This document shows positions 18,001 through 25,848 of a stretch of DNA of 64,000 nucleotides, one piece after another. Within the stretch, counting starts at the first letter, position 1, and every line of letters starts with the position of its first letter. Source of the DNA: Rubrivivax sp. (GTDB taxonomy: Bacteria > Pseudomonadota > Gammaproteobacteria > Burkholderiales > Burkholderiaceae_C); contig JALHPF010000005.1 in NCBI GenBank assembly GCA_022842595.1, positions 95,281 through 159,280 of the forward strand. Direction: 5' to 3'. A model generated the notes under the pieces. That model had not been told where the DNA came from. It made no database searches and saw only the letters and a program-made list of their open reading frames with translations. A program made the translations under genes and the position numbers.

Positions 18001-19136
18001 ATGTCTGGGAGGCGCTGCTGGAGCGGAGCCAGCTGCTTCCGCCGACCGTCGACGAGCGCGCCCTGGTCGTGCAAGGCTGCGCTTGGCTGACGGGTCGAGA
18101 AGATCGTGCGGAGTGGAGCCATGTCTGGGAGGCGCTGCTGGAGCGGACCCAGTTGCTTCCGCCGACCGTCGACGAGCGCGCCCTGGTCGCGCAGGGCTGC
18201 TCGTGGCTGACGGGTCGAGAAGATCGCTCGGACTGGCTGCCTGTGTTCAAGGCCCTACTTGAGAGGCGAATGCTCTTGCCTGAGGGGGATGACAGCAGCC
18301 TGCAGGTTCAGGCTCTCAGTCTTTTGGCTGGGCTGAAAGACCTCTCGCACGGCGAGGCAGGACATCTCTTGGAATCGATGATGGACGCCGGCATCGCAGA
18401 CGAGGCCATCGTCCGCGCGACGCTTGAGTGGTTGCATGCGGATCGGTCTCACCCGGCCTGGCCTCTTGTTGCTGGGAAGTGCCTTCAGCGCATGCCTGAG
18501 GGTGAGCAGCGCGGTGCATTAGCGACTGAATTGGTTGACGCCATTCAACGCCACCCGAACGCCGGAGCCTGGCATCGGCTTCAAGGCATTTTTGAAGCGT
18601 ATGGCCCAGCAGGCGAATCCGATGCACGGAAACTTGTGCAGGAAGCACTGGCGCGGCGCAGGTCGTTGCCCGTTTGGAAGACAGTTACACACAAGCTGCA
18701 GTCTGGCGAACCGGTGAAGGCGACAGTGACAAAGCAGATGGGACAGGCTGTGACTGTCGAGCTTGACGGTGGGCTGTTCGCTGTGCTGAGCGTTGCCGAG
18801 GGCTTCCGACATCGGCGCGGGCAGATCATGCAAGTGGTGGTGTCGAAGATCGCCACGCATCTGGATCGAATAATCGTTTCGCCCTATGTGAAGGCAGCAG
18901 GCCCTTTGGTGGCGGCAGACCTTGTGCCGGGCGCAGACTATGAGGGCGTCGTTACCGGACACCAGCCGTATGGTTTGTTTGTGCAAATAAGCGGGCGGAC
19001 AGGTCTTGTGCACGCGAAATACTTGGCTGATGTTCCTTCGTTTTCGGCTCGTTTTCCAAAGGGTTCCAAGGTCCAGGTACGGCTCCTCGAGGTTGGGGCT
19101 AAAGGCCTTGTGCTTGCCTTTCCACCTGCGCCTTGA
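15096..19136 (+). CDS. Cap4-like nuclease / STAND NTPase / tandem-repeat / S1-domain protein
   Basis: The protein has 1,346 residues. Residues 1-210 resemble the Cap4/DUF4297 nuclease: GFAFQ at 29-33, E61 and D65 in VEALSDI, and QVK at 79-81. A P-loop NTPase follows with GRSGAGKS at 289-296 and FIAIDD at 341-346; the layout suits a STAND signal ATPase. Residues 600-1,060 are helical repeats, including six nearly identical 40-residue units and part of a seventh (17460-18239), each reading QGCxWLTGREDRAEW. The C-terminus has a degenerate OB-like domain, then a good S1 domain (GLFVQISGRTGLVHAKYL). ATG at 15096 is chosen by composition, though its ribosome site is weak. STAND proteins with nuclease domains are known antiphage sensors. 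Here the repeats or S1 domains are the likely ligand-binding parts, possibly for RNA. Confidence 0.75.
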   Translation: MDSDITSLLAQYASAEPRRAAGGIYAMAGFAFQARVYVAELAEALTRSGGDLGSKGDVFVEALSDIAKYETAQQLVLLQVKRTLTPATLDSAAGEVAAIEAFVASARPDLKGTFKYGVVSAFTSGATQWADLPKGSSHRGLIEQLEAEGRLVSPGIEKDPWWRAVTALWPHVVDPFGFARFAFERVLLRRLEPDDARACRDAIAERYATSRHAGPRLGQMLSAADFALEGGQQRFRLEVGRQATLARVRAGQYMPRDGRVAALAERASALNDLAALSPEAAVRVFWLSGRSGAGKSVLLLQLLEHLVAIGRRVLWLGGDAGLLDRALRDLQSVPAHEAPEFIAIDDLYDRDAREQLELAALAGYIDEQGRRPWPLLITCGPTEFADAFVDATRFRGFEVTAAPVIPLGAGEAADLLRWVGAKRGTLASGEGDAFAQAQHGQGLFVSMASELEFGDLREFAARFCDRVSAMSLREPLRPMLALNRLYLRAPYRWLSDSDRERLEVLNRDGDFSLLELLPGNALVRLTHPHLSDAIYRALVSPATPLAFANDLASAFERALDEGDDALAARLLRTFSASDRSLVADRLVDVNMPALAERCVAKWRTLPPGGDRRIQSDMAISWACWPAAHASLGSSANALVQVALDSMGQWRDSDPRQSYWPAFWWRLWRSHPNTEALAVWAGQRIVSDEGLKLPQWSRIWETLAERDPTSEGVAPEMARVAVRWLACSQERADWHFVWKKLPRHEATALETSRRLAITELEMPSAPCWAFVFQDMLAHAAASANEAEARSLVAQGCSWLTGREDRAEWNYVWQALLERTQLLPPTVDERALVVQGCAWLTGREDRAEWSYVWRALLERTQLLPPTVDERALVEQGCSWLTGREDRAEWNYVWQALLERSQLLPPTVDERALVVQGCAWLTGREDRAEWSYVWQALLERTQLLPPTVDERALVAQGCSWLTGREDRAEWSHVWEALLERSQLLPPTVDERALVVQGCAWLTGREDRAEWSHVWEALLERTQLLPPTVDERALVAQGCSWLTGREDRSDWLPVFKALLERRMLLPEGDDSSLQVQALSLLAGLKDLSHGEAGHLLESMMDAGIADEAIVRATLEWLHADRSHPAWPLVAGKCLQRMPEGEQRGALATELVDAIQRHPNAGAWHRLQGIFEAYGPAGESDARKLVQEALARRRSLPVWKTVTHKLQSGEPVKATVTKQMGQAVTVELDGGLFAVLSVAEGFRHRRGQIMQVVVSKIATHLDRIIVSPYVKAAGPLVAADLVPGADYEGVVTGHQPYGLFVQISGRTGLVHAKYLADVPSFSARFPKGSKVQVRLLEVGAKGLVLAFPPAP
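17460..18239 (+). repeat. 120-bp in-frame tandem repeats (six full units plus half), 240-bp higher-order period
   Basis: Units begin at 17460, 17580, 17700, 17820, 17940, 18060 and 18180, the last diverging halfway. Each encodes 40 residues of the large STAND protein. Odd units carry GCAGGGCTGCTCG (Cys-Ser-Trp) and even units GCAAGGCTGCGCTT (Cys-Ala-Trp), so the array grew by duplicating pairs. Differences cluster at a few codons (NYVWQ, SYVWR, SHVWE). Such near-identity at the DNA level implies recent expansion or gene conversion. Confidence 0.95.
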
Positions 19137-19687
19137 ATCTGCGTTTCGACATTGCTGCTTGATCGTTGCTCGAGCAAGACTCATCACGATGCGTGGCGCG
19201 GCGCGGCGGAGCCGACCGCCCGGTCGGAGTGGTTGGCATTGGTCAGCTCATGTCGGAAGCAGTTGCAGGCCAATAGCTCACATAAGACCGCACCTGGAGT
19301 ATTGCTGACGCTGGGATCGCCGAGTGGAGTGTCAGCTGATGGCCGACTGCCGGTGGCCACGAACAGTTGCTTCGTGGAAGCGAAGCGCCACAGTGCTCGG
19401 CTCGCTTGTCTGGCTGCTATCGGGAGCCGCGACCGGCGGCTCAGGGTCGATGGCCGTCGACCGGATCTATTCGGTGAGCGCCCGGTGTGGAGCAGGTTGC
19501 CGACGCTCCCTCCGCGTTATGCGACGGCTTTTGAGGGCCGGTCGTGGGTGAGTGCTCCAGGTTTGCGGCGCGACGTAGCTGCTGCCAGCCGCGGCGACTA
19601 CCCAACCTTCGCCAAAGTGCGTCGAGGAGCGGCTTGACCTAAACGCTTGTCTCGAATCGATCAAGCAGCCTTGTTCGCTGTCACGAC
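19137..19687. other. Gene-free stretch between the STAND gene and the integrase
   Basis: The two flanking genes converge here. Short frames exist on both strands but none has a ribosome site or recognisable sequence. I see no strong terminator hairpin with a T-tract. Confidence 0.4.
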
Positions 19688-21013
19688 CTAGTGAGCAGGC
19701 TTCTCGTCGACCTTGGGCTTGAATTCGATCTCGGCCTGATCCAGCACCCATGCTTCGATGCGCTCATGCCACATCCGCAACAAGTCGAGCGGGCGCACCC
19801 GGTAGTGCTTCTCGGCAATGGCGCTGGGCTTGTGGCCCTGAATCTGCGCCACCACGCCCACGGGCACCTCCACCCACTCCGACAGCGTACCGAAGGACCG
19901 GCGCAAACCGTGCAAGGTGACGTGGGGCAAGCCCGCGACCTTGAGAGCCCGGGTGTGGTTCGCCCGCGCGTCTTGCAGACGTCCACTCGCCGCGCTGGGG
20001 CTGGTAAAGACGTGGGGGTTCTTCGGCCGGCGCGGCAACCACGACAGCAGATGCGCGACGTAGGGTGTGAGCGGAATGGTCCGCTCACCCTCGACTTTGT
20101 CGCGTATGCGCAGCGCCTTCCACTGAAAGTCCACGTGCTCCCAGCGCAGGCCCGCCAGTTCTTCCCGGCGCGCACCGGTCAGGAGTAGGGTCTGCAGGTA
20201 CGCGGCGGCGACCGGGTTGGGGTCAGCACGCACGGCCTTGAACCACACGGCCAGCTGCTCGCGCTGCAGGGAGTCCGTCTTGGCGGTGGGCTTGCCTAGC
20301 TTCTCGCGGGTCTTCTTGCTGCGGCAAGCTTCAGGCTGAGCCATGAGGCGATAGTCATCGCTCTCGGCGCACCAGTTCAGGAAGGCTCGCAGTAGGCGAA
20401 AGCCCAACAGAGCACGCGCCGGCCGGGCCTTCGTCTCCCGCGTCACCCACGACTGCACGGCGGCGGCGTCAATCTCGGCCAGCGGGCGGGCCAGGAGCGG
20501 GCGCAGTGGGCCGACGATGGTCTTGCCCTCGGCGCGCTTGCGCTGCCTGCCGCCCTCGGTGGCGAATGCCAGGTGATCGGCGTGGTTTCGCTCGCTCCAA
20601 TGCGGCTTTCGCTCTGCGCAGTAGACCTCCCACGCCATGAGACCCGTGACTTCGAGCCGCTGGCGGGCTGCCTTGGCGGCATCACGGACGGCGCGGTCGC
20701 TGGCTTCCTGTTCGGAGCGCTCACGGCGTGGGTCCTTGCCCTCGTCGATAAGGCGCTGAAGGCGGCGGGCCTGCTCCTGGGCCTTGGGGATCGTGTACAC
20801 GCCACTGCCGTCCTCACTGATGGGTTCGCCGATGGTCAGGCGGACGGTCTGGCCGTCGCGAAGTCGCGTCTGAAAAATGTAGGCCCGCGCACCCTGGGCC
20901 GTAACCCGTAGCCCCAAGCCCGGTGCCTTCGCGTCCCATAGGAAGGCTTGAGCCTTGCCTTCAGGGCAGGTGAATTCGGCTAGCCGGCCGGCGGTGAAGT
21001 TGACCTTGGCCAT
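19688..21013 (-). CDS. Tyrosine recombinase (integrase) of the tRNA-Phe island
   Basis: The 441-residue protein has an N-terminal DUF4102-type arm-binding part (MAKVNFTAGRLAEFTCPE and GARAYIFQTRLRDG). A core-binding domain and a catalytic domain follow. Catalytic residues are visible: Arg in LTGARREELAGLRW, His-x-x-Arg in LHGLRRSFG, His in IQGHKPS and the nucleophilic Tyr in AEKHYRV. The ATG at 21013 has GGAGGG just upstream; a longer frame running on into the tRNA piece is spurious. It lies 185 bases from the 46-base tRNA-Phe fragment at 21199, the expected place for its attachment site. It probably integrated the island into the anticodon-to-3' part of tRNA-Phe. Confidence 0.9.
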   Translation of the reverse strand: MAKVNFTAGRLAEFTCPEGKAQAFLWDAKAPGLGLRVTAQGARAYIFQTRLRDGQTVRLTIGEPISEDGSGVYTIPKAQEQARRLQRLIDEGKDPRRERSEQEASDRAVRDAAKAARQRLEVTGLMAWEVYCAERKPHWSERNHADHLAFATEGGRQRKRAEGKTIVGPLRPLLARPLAEIDAAAVQSWVTRETKARPARALLGFRLLRAFLNWCAESDDYRLMAQPEACRSKKTREKLGKPTAKTDSLQREQLAVWFKAVRADPNPVAAAYLQTLLLTGARREELAGLRWEHVDFQWKALRIRDKVEGERTIPLTPYVAHLLSWLPRRPKNPHVFTSPSAASGRLQDARANHTRALKVAGLPHVTLHGLRRSFGTLSEWVEVPVGVVAQIQGHKPSAIAEKHYRVRPLDLLRMWHERIEAWVLDQAEIEFKPKVDEKPAH

Positions 21014-21198
21014 CCCGCACCCTCCAATGCGTACACCCGCGAACCCATGTAAGCAGAGATGTAAGCACATTCTAGGCATCCGGATCAACACCGTCCAACA
21101 TAAGGCGCAGACCTGGAACCCGGATGGATGCTTGATTTCATAGGAAACCGCCGGGAATTTCAACACGCCGAAACTGCTGCGAGTTCGGCATCTCGCAT

Positions 21199-21244
21199 AT
21201 TGAAAATCCGCGTGTCGGTGGTTCGATTCCGCCCCAGGCCACCA
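21199..21244 (+). repeat. Attachment site: 3' portion of tRNA-Phe (copy 1)
   Basis: The 46 bases match the anticodon loop (TTGAAAA, anticodon GAA), the variable region, T arm (GGTTCGATTCC), acceptor strand and CCA end of a Burkholderiales-type tRNA-Phe. The sequence to the left does not complete the anticodon stem or the 5' half, so it is not a functional tRNA. The break in the anticodon loop is a typical crossover place for tRNA-targeting tyrosine recombinases. Orientation implies the intact tRNA lies left of the window and this is the distal end of the island. Confidence 0.85.
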
Positions 21245-21469
21245 AGATCGCAAGCCCTTGATTCTTCACAGGATCGAGGGCTTTTTCACATCTTGGGCTG
21301 CGCTTCCCGCTTGGTTTGGTACACCGGGCAGGTACGCCATGAGTCTTTCGCAGCATGCCGGTAGCCGACACCTCTTCTTCAATGAATTGCTTGCTGGCGC
21401 GAACGCCGCGTGCTCGCGCTGCACTGCGCGACCTTGCACCCACCGACTCGCCCAGGTGAACTGCAAGCA
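21245..21469. other. tRNA-Phe downstream flank (copy 1) and junction
   Basis: After the terminator, sequence matching copies 2 and 3 continues to about 21365 (including CGCCATGAGTC). It then diverges into unrelated DNA leading to the hydrolase gene. There is no gene. Confidence 0.6.
21253..21286 (+). terminator. Intrinsic terminator downstream of tRNA-Phe fragment (copy 1)
   Basis: Stem arms AGCCCTTGAT (21253-21262) and ATCGAGGGCT (21273-21282) pair with one G-T wobble and are followed by five T residues. This is the natural tRNA-Phe terminator carried with the att copy. Confidence 0.8.
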
Positions 21470-22378
21470 TCAGATCTTGAACCAGTCCGACAGTTGCTCG
21501 ACATAGTCCGTTGGCAACAGATGCCCTGATTCAAATCGCAGGTGCTTCTTGTCCTGGCTGGGTATGGCATCGAAGAGGGCCTGGTTTTGCTTGGGGTTGG
21601 CCTCGTCATCCTCGTCACCCGTCAGCAGCCACACGCGCTTGCCTTGCAGTCCTGCGACCAGGTTGATGGGAGCCACGGCCGCGACGTTGTCGCCCAGATG
21701 AGGCGGCACCATGGCCGCGACGGCATGCACCCGCTCATCGAGCCCAGCCAGCAGCAGCGCGCCCTGTGCGCCCATGCTGTAGCCGGCTGCCTTGATGCGT
21801 TGGGCGTCCAGATGAGGTTGCGTGACCAGGAAGTCGAGCAGCACGCGGTGATCACGCACCGTGTCAATGATCATCTGTTCGTAGGCTTGACGCTTTCCGA
21901 ACCAATGCATGTCACGCATGGCCATGCGCATCGGATGCGGCTGACCCAGATTCCTGCGCTGGCCGTGCGCACGTGCATCGATGGCAACCACCGCGTAACC
22001 CCGCTGCAGCGCCATCTGCGTGATCCGGTGTGTCTGCTCGATGGTGGGTCTTCCGTTGAACTCCGCTTGCCACCAGCGCATGTGGGTGCTGCCCATGGCG
22101 TGCATGCCGATCAGCACGGGAAAGGGTCGTGTCGCCTTTGCCGGGTCACTGGGATAGACGATGCGGCCGTTGAACAGCGCGCCGTCAAAGCTCTGCAGGC
22201 GTAGATCGACCGAATGGGTGTCAACCGCGGTGAGTTGCTCTTTGTACGCATAGCGCGTCTGCAGCTCGGCGGGAGTGACGGTGTAGGGTTTGAGCCAGAC
22301 GAAGTGCCAGATGGCGGCGGCGGCCGCCGCCAAGCCAATGAAGATTCCGATCGCTGTGGTCGCTCGTCTGTGTTTCAT
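21470..22378 (-). CDS. Membrane-anchored alpha/beta hydrolase
   Basis: The 302-residue protein has a signal-anchor helix at residues 9-27. The alpha/beta-hydrolase fold follows, with nucleophile elbow GYSMGA, an acid in LTGDEDD and a histidine in ESGHLLP, in the expected order. It resembles dienelactone-hydrolase or cutinase-like enzymes that act on esters, here probably in the periplasm. ATG at 22378 is chosen because the hydrophobic helix follows it immediately. It lies 129 bases downstream of the sensor kinase gene in the same direction, so the two-component pair may control it. The substrate is unknown. Confidence 0.8.
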   Translation of the reverse strand: MKHRRATTAIGIFIGLAAAAAAIWHFVWLKPYTVTPAELQTRYAYKEQLTAVDTHSVDLRLQSFDGALFNGRIVYPSDPAKATRPFPVLIGMHAMGSTHMRWWQAEFNGRPTIEQTHRITQMALQRGYAVVAIDARAHGQRRNLGQPHPMRMAMRDMHWFGKRQAYEQMIIDTVRDHRVLLDFLVTQPHLDAQRIKAAGYSMGAQGALLLAGLDERVHAVAAMVPPHLGDNVAAVAPINLVAGLQGKRVWLLTGDEDDEANPKQNQALFDAIPSQDKKHLRFESGHLLPTDYVEQLSDWFKI

Positions 22379-22507
22379 GATCGCCCCGATGCTTGTTGAG
22401 AAGGCAGAGACCGGCTCTGGTGGCAGCGCACCTGAAACCGACTGCAACGCAACGCTAACGATGACGGTGTGAATGGCGCGTGAAGCTGGCGCCCGGCCGA
22501 CCCCCGG

Positions 22508-24025
22508 TCAGGCGCTGGCAGAACGCGCGGGCTTTGCCAGCCAAGCCTTGGTTGCCCACAGCAACTGCACTCGGGTGTTGCCGTCGGCCTGGGCAATTGA
22601 CAACTGCAGGCCCTGGTGTTCGGCCAAACGATGAACGATGGCGAGGCCGAGACCGAGCCCCGCGCTGGCTGCGCCCTTCTGGAAGGGCTGACCCAAACGT
22701 TCGCTCAAGCCCGCTGGCAGTGCCTGGCTGCGGTTCTGCATTTGCAGGCCCTCGACGTCGGCCGCCAGGCTTACCGGCCCAGGTTCGCAATGGGAAAACG
22801 CATTGCCGACCAGGTTGGACAGCAGGATGTGAAGCACGCCCGGGGCCAGGTCAATGCGCAAGGCCGGGCTGACGGCGATCTCCAACTGGATGTCCTTGCC
22901 CTGCAGCCGCGACATCTGTTCGAGCACCACACGTTCCAGCAGCGGCAGCACCTCCAGCGTGACAGGGGCGGTGACGGCTGCCATGTCGTCCGACACGGAT
23001 GCCGACATCCCGTTCGCCATCGCGGCAGAGACGGCAGCTTCGGCAGACAGGGCAGGCGCACGGGACTCGCGCGCCAAGGCCAGCAGGGTATTGGCGGTCT
23101 GCTCCAGATCCCACAAGATCTGGCGCATTTGCTGCAGCTGGGCCGCGACATCGGTGGGCAGATCCTTGCGGCCCAACAGGCGCTCGCTGGCCATGCCCAG
23201 AACTGACAGCGGCGTGCGCAGCTCGTGGCTGACATCGCGCGTGAAGACCTGTTCGCGCTCAATGAAGGACTGGGTGCGCGCCGTCAGCGCGTCAAGGTGT
23301 CGGGCCAGCAGGCCGACCTCGTCGTCATGGTGGTCCAGGGCGTAGGGGGTAGAACGAGCAGAACTGTCCCCCGGTCGGCTGCGCGCGACGGCGTCGGCCA
23401 GGCGCACCAGTGGCGCGCTGATGCGCCGCGCTCGCCATGTGGCCAGCCCCAGAGCTGCCAGTGTCAGGCCGCCGCTGCCGGCCGCCCACCAAGCCAGCAA
23501 CTCGCGGCGAATGGGCCGCACCACCAGCAGCCCGCTGGCCTCGGCAACCAGCAAGGGGTGGCGGGCGTCGGGAACTGGCGGGTCGGGGGGCGCCCCACCC
23601 GGGCGGTCCAGCCAATGCAGGTGGTAATGGCGACCCTGCGTGCCGGGGAATTCGCGTCGGTGCGGCTCGGCCTGCCAGGCCAGGCGCAAGTCAGTCGGAA
23701 GGCTGGCCGCAGCGTCATGACGCTGCATAAAGGCCTGCGGCGGCGTCGACCAGAGGCCGCCAGCCTGATGCCGGAGCTGCATCTCCGTGGCGGTCCGGGA
23801 CAGGGTTGAAACAACGAAACGGTCTTCCACCGAGTACACGAAGGCCATGGCGAAGAGGCCCAGCAGAGCACTCACGCCCAGGGTGAAGAGCGTGAAACTG
23901 AGCATCAGCTGGCGTCGCAAGCCTTGGCGTGGCCTGGGGAAAGGCGGCAGGGGCTGCGGCGCGGGCCGTGCTGGCGCGCCCGGCGCTGGGTTCGAGTGAC
24001 CGGGCGCTTGCGGAACTTCAGCCAC
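22508..24025 (-). CDS. Sensor histidine kinase (QseC-like)
   Basis: The 505-residue membrane kinase has transmembrane helices at about residues 40-65 and 205-230 flanking a periplasmic sensor. A HAMP-like segment follows, then the H-box VSHELRTPLS with His267, an N-box LLSNLVGNAFSH and the G2 box GLGLGLAIV. The usual D-x-G-x-G box is replaced by a degenerate stretch around NRSQALPAGL. GTG at 24025 overlaps the regulator stop by 8 bases and is the likely start; longer frames run backwards through the regulator gene. It should phosphorylate the adjacent regulator. The signal is unknown. Confidence 0.85.
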   Translation of the reverse strand: MAEVPQAPGHSNPAPGAPARPAPQPLPPFPRPRQGLRRQLMLSFTLFTLGVSALLGLFAMAFVYSVEDRFVVSTLSRTATEMQLRHQAGGLWSTPPQAFMQRHDAAASLPTDLRLAWQAEPHRREFPGTQGRHYHLHWLDRPGGAPPDPPVPDARHPLLVAEASGLLVVRPIRRELLAWWAAGSGGLTLAALGLATWRARRISAPLVRLADAVARSRPGDSSARSTPYALDHHDDEVGLLARHLDALTARTQSFIEREQVFTRDVSHELRTPLSVLGMASERLLGRKDLPTDVAAQLQQMRQILWDLEQTANTLLALARESRAPALSAEAAVSAAMANGMSASVSDDMAAVTAPVTLEVLPLLERVVLEQMSRLQGKDIQLEIAVSPALRIDLAPGVLHILLSNLVGNAFSHCEPGPVSLAADVEGLQMQNRSQALPAGLSERLGQPFQKGAASAGLGLGLAIVHRLAEHQGLQLSIAQADGNTRVQLLWATKAWLAKPARSASA

Positions 24026-24713
24026 GCGGCAGTTCCAGGGTGTAGCCGACGCCGTACACCGTTTTGAGCATCGGCGCAGCGAAGGGTTTGTCCAGCGCCT
24101 GGCGCAGCACATACAGGTGGCTGCGCAGCGGGTCAGACTCTGGTGGCTCATCGCCCCACACGCTGCGCACAAGCTCCGAACGCGTCACGATGCGCGGCCA
24201 GGCCTGCGCCAAGTGCAGGAGCAGTTGGTAGGCGATGGGCTGCAGGTCCAGAACCTGGTCGGCCCGCTCGGCGCGCCCGCGGGTCCGGTCCAGTCGCAGA
24301 TCGCCCAGCACCAATACATGGGGCTGGCCCAGGCGGTGGCGGCGCGACAGGGCGCGGCAGCGCCACAGCAGCTCTTCGCCGGCAAAAGGCTTGACGAGGT
24401 AGTCGTCGGCCCCGGCTGCGAAGCCCTGCGCCTTGTCGTCCAGGCTGTCCCGCGCCGTCAGCATCAATACCGGCACATGGGCGGGTGTGGACTCGCGCAG
24501 CGCGCGACACAGTTGAACGCCGTCCAGACCCGGCAAGCCAAGGTCCAGCACCAGTACATCGGGTGGTTGCTCCAGCACCATTTGCAGGCCCAAGCGGCCG
24601 TCGCTGGCTTCCTCGACGACGTGGCCAGCATCGCGCAGCAAAGCGACGATCTGGGCCCGCAGCATGCCGTGGTCCTCGATCACCAGAACGCGCAGCTGCG
24701 CGTTCTGGTTCAT
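24018..24713 (-). CDS. OmpR/PhoB-family response regulator
   Basis: The 231-residue protein has a receiver domain with acidic pocket VIEDHG, phosphoacceptor Asp57 (LVLDLGLPGLDG), Thr in LMLTARD and Lys in LVKPF. The winged-helix DNA-binding domain ends in VYGVGYTLELPRG. ATG at 24713 (MNQNAQLRVLVIEDH) is the natural start. It is first in a kinase-hydrolase operon, with coupled translation into the kinase gene. Confidence 0.88.
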   Translation of the reverse strand: MNQNAQLRVLVIEDHGMLRAQIVALLRDAGHVVEEASDGRLGLQMVLEQPPDVLVLDLGLPGLDGVQLCRALRESTPAHVPVLMLTARDSLDDKAQGFAAGADDYLVKPFAGEELLWRCRALSRRHRLGQPHVLVLGDLRLDRTRGRAERADQVLDLQPIAYQLLLHLAQAWPRIVTRSELVRSVWGDEPPESDPLRSHLYVLRQALDKPFAAPMLKTVYGVGYTLELPRG

Positions 24714-25095
24714 GACCGCTTCTCTCGACCCGGCGGCGCGGCAAAGGTCAGCTCGAGCTTGAGCTTCATCCAAGCTTCTCCAGGACAAGAAGGAAACAGT
24801 CTACGAGTCCGAATGTGAAGCCAAAGTCAAGCAACGCCTTCGTGGATGAAGACAGGCCACGCCGACCCGAGACGACGGTTGCGGAACCGAGTCTTCAGGC
24901 GTCTGGCGCCTCACAGCGCTTCCTTCGATTCCGCCCCAGGCCACCAAGATTGCAGGCCCTGATTTCTTCACAGGATCGAGGACTTTCTTGCATCTTGGGC
25001 TTCGCTTCCCGCTTGGTTCGCGAAACCGAGCAACTACGCCATGAGTCTTTCCCAGCAGGCCGGTACGAGTCGATGGTCCACGACTTCATCGAGCT
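24714..25095. other. Regulator leader and tRNA-Phe flank copy 2
   Basis: The first part is the leader of the response regulator gene. From 24924 the sequence repeats the tRNA-Phe end, terminator and downstream flank, running into the tail of the peptidase-like gene that stops at 25096. Confidence 0.6.
24924..24946 (+). repeat. tRNA-Phe 3'-end fragment (copy 2)
   Basis: A 23-base piece from TTCGATTCC to the CCA end matches the last part of copy 1. A decayed version of the same terminator follows (GGCCCTGAT and ATCGAGGAC), then the same downstream flank. It marks the edge of a second insertion unit. Confidence 0.75.
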
Positions 25096-25509
25096 TCACC
25101 CCGGCACGTCGTCGCCAGCCTCGAGCCTGCGTGCTTCCCGCTCGAAGTGGTTGTCGATGTACGGCCGGCGACCTCGGAGCAGTTGCCAGGCGCTGCTGCC
25201 CAGATAGAGCACGAAGAACAGCAGTCCCCACCGCTCGTACTGCGCGACGTGGACCCGTTCGTGCGAGCGCACGGCGCCGTGGCACGCATGCGTGCGCGCC
25301 AGCACGATGTGGCCCAGCGTGATCGCGCTGAAGGGCAGCCGTGCAAGCAGCCTTGCGCCGGGGAGCCGGTCGCTGTCAAACGCCACCTCGATGACGCCGG
25401 TGACGCGCCGCGCCGATGCGCCGGCGGCGGACAGCAGCAGCGCAGGCAGCACGCCCACCGCCGTGCAGGGCGCCACCCACAAGTACTTCCAGCTGGACGC
25501 TTGTCCCAT
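25096..25509 (-). CDS. Small membrane protein with HExxH-type motif (peptidase-like)
   Basis: The 137-residue protein has a hydrophobic N-terminus (residues 10-30), a segment LPFSAITLGHIVLART, then SHERVHVAQYERWG. The latter contains a His-Glu-x-x-His zinc-site pattern, followed by a second hydrophobic helix (LLFFVLYLGSSAW) and an acidic NHFEREARR tail. This layout is that of a widespread small envelope family of uncertain activity. ATG at 25509 has GGGGAC upstream. A near-copy occurs at 28069-28479. The gene lies 27 bases downstream of the polyhydroxyalkanoate-system gene. Confidence 0.65.
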   Translation of the reverse strand: MGQASSWKYLWVAPCTAVGVLPALLLSAAGASARRVTGVIEVAFDSDRLPGARLLARLPFSAITLGHIVLARTHACHGAVRSHERVHVAQYERWGLLFFVLYLGSSAWQLLRGRRPYIDNHFEREARRLEAGDDVPG

Positions 25510-25536
25510 CACGTCCCCGTCAGCCCCGACGCGGTG

Positions 25537-25848
25537 TCAGTCCTTCGTCAACAACAACTCCCCGGCTGTTTGCAGCCGGCCCCTGAACGCGCTGGCAATC
25601 CGGCCCAGCAGCCCGGGCAGCTCGATCTCGATGGCCACGACCGTGTCCAGCACGTCGATGGTCCCGGGCATCGTCTGACCCATCGCCGCGATGCTGAACG
25701 TCAGCCGGTCCCCATCCCAGCGTTGCGTGCAGACGCCCGCACCCCCGGGAAGCTGGCGGGCGAGGTTTCCGAAACCGCTCTCGATGCGGCGGCGAGCTTC
25801 CGCACGACCGAGCTGGTGGGGGATTTCGACCTTGAGCGGTTGAGCCAT
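25537..25848 (-). CDS. Polyhydroxyalkanoic acid system family protein
   Basis: The 103-residue protein matches the small PHA-granule-region family along its length: KVEIPHQLGRAEARRRIE at the start, a DRLTFSIAAMG strand and VAIEIELPGLLG before the end. Members are found with polyhydroxyalkanoate storage genes, but their molecular role is unsettled. The ATG at 25848 is the conserved start; the frame stays open far upstream without coding character. It probably shares a transcript with the peptidase-like gene. Confidence 0.75.
   Translation of the reverse strand: MAQPLKVEIPHQLGRAEARRRIESGFGNLARQLPGGAGVCTQRWDGDRLTFSIAAMGQTMPGTIDVLDTVVAIEIELPGLLGRIASAFRGRLQTAGELLLTKD

Noticed and set aside
17460..18239. 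Regular repeats considered as a CRISPR array
   Set aside because: Units are contiguous 120-bp coding repeats with no spacers and no cas genes nearby.
17049..18262. Long open frames in other frames across the 120-bp repeats (290 residues on plus, 357 on minus)
   Set aside because: The repeat length is divisible by three, so every frame stays open through the array. They are shadows of the STAND gene.
21199..21244. Complete tRNA-Phe gene
   Set aside because: The 5' half and the 5' strand of the anticodon stem are missing, so it is an attachment-site copy only.
21014..21253. N-terminal extension of the integrase frame (about 80 residues)
   Set aside because: It runs through the tRNA-Phe piece and has no ribosome site. 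The protein family starts at 21013.
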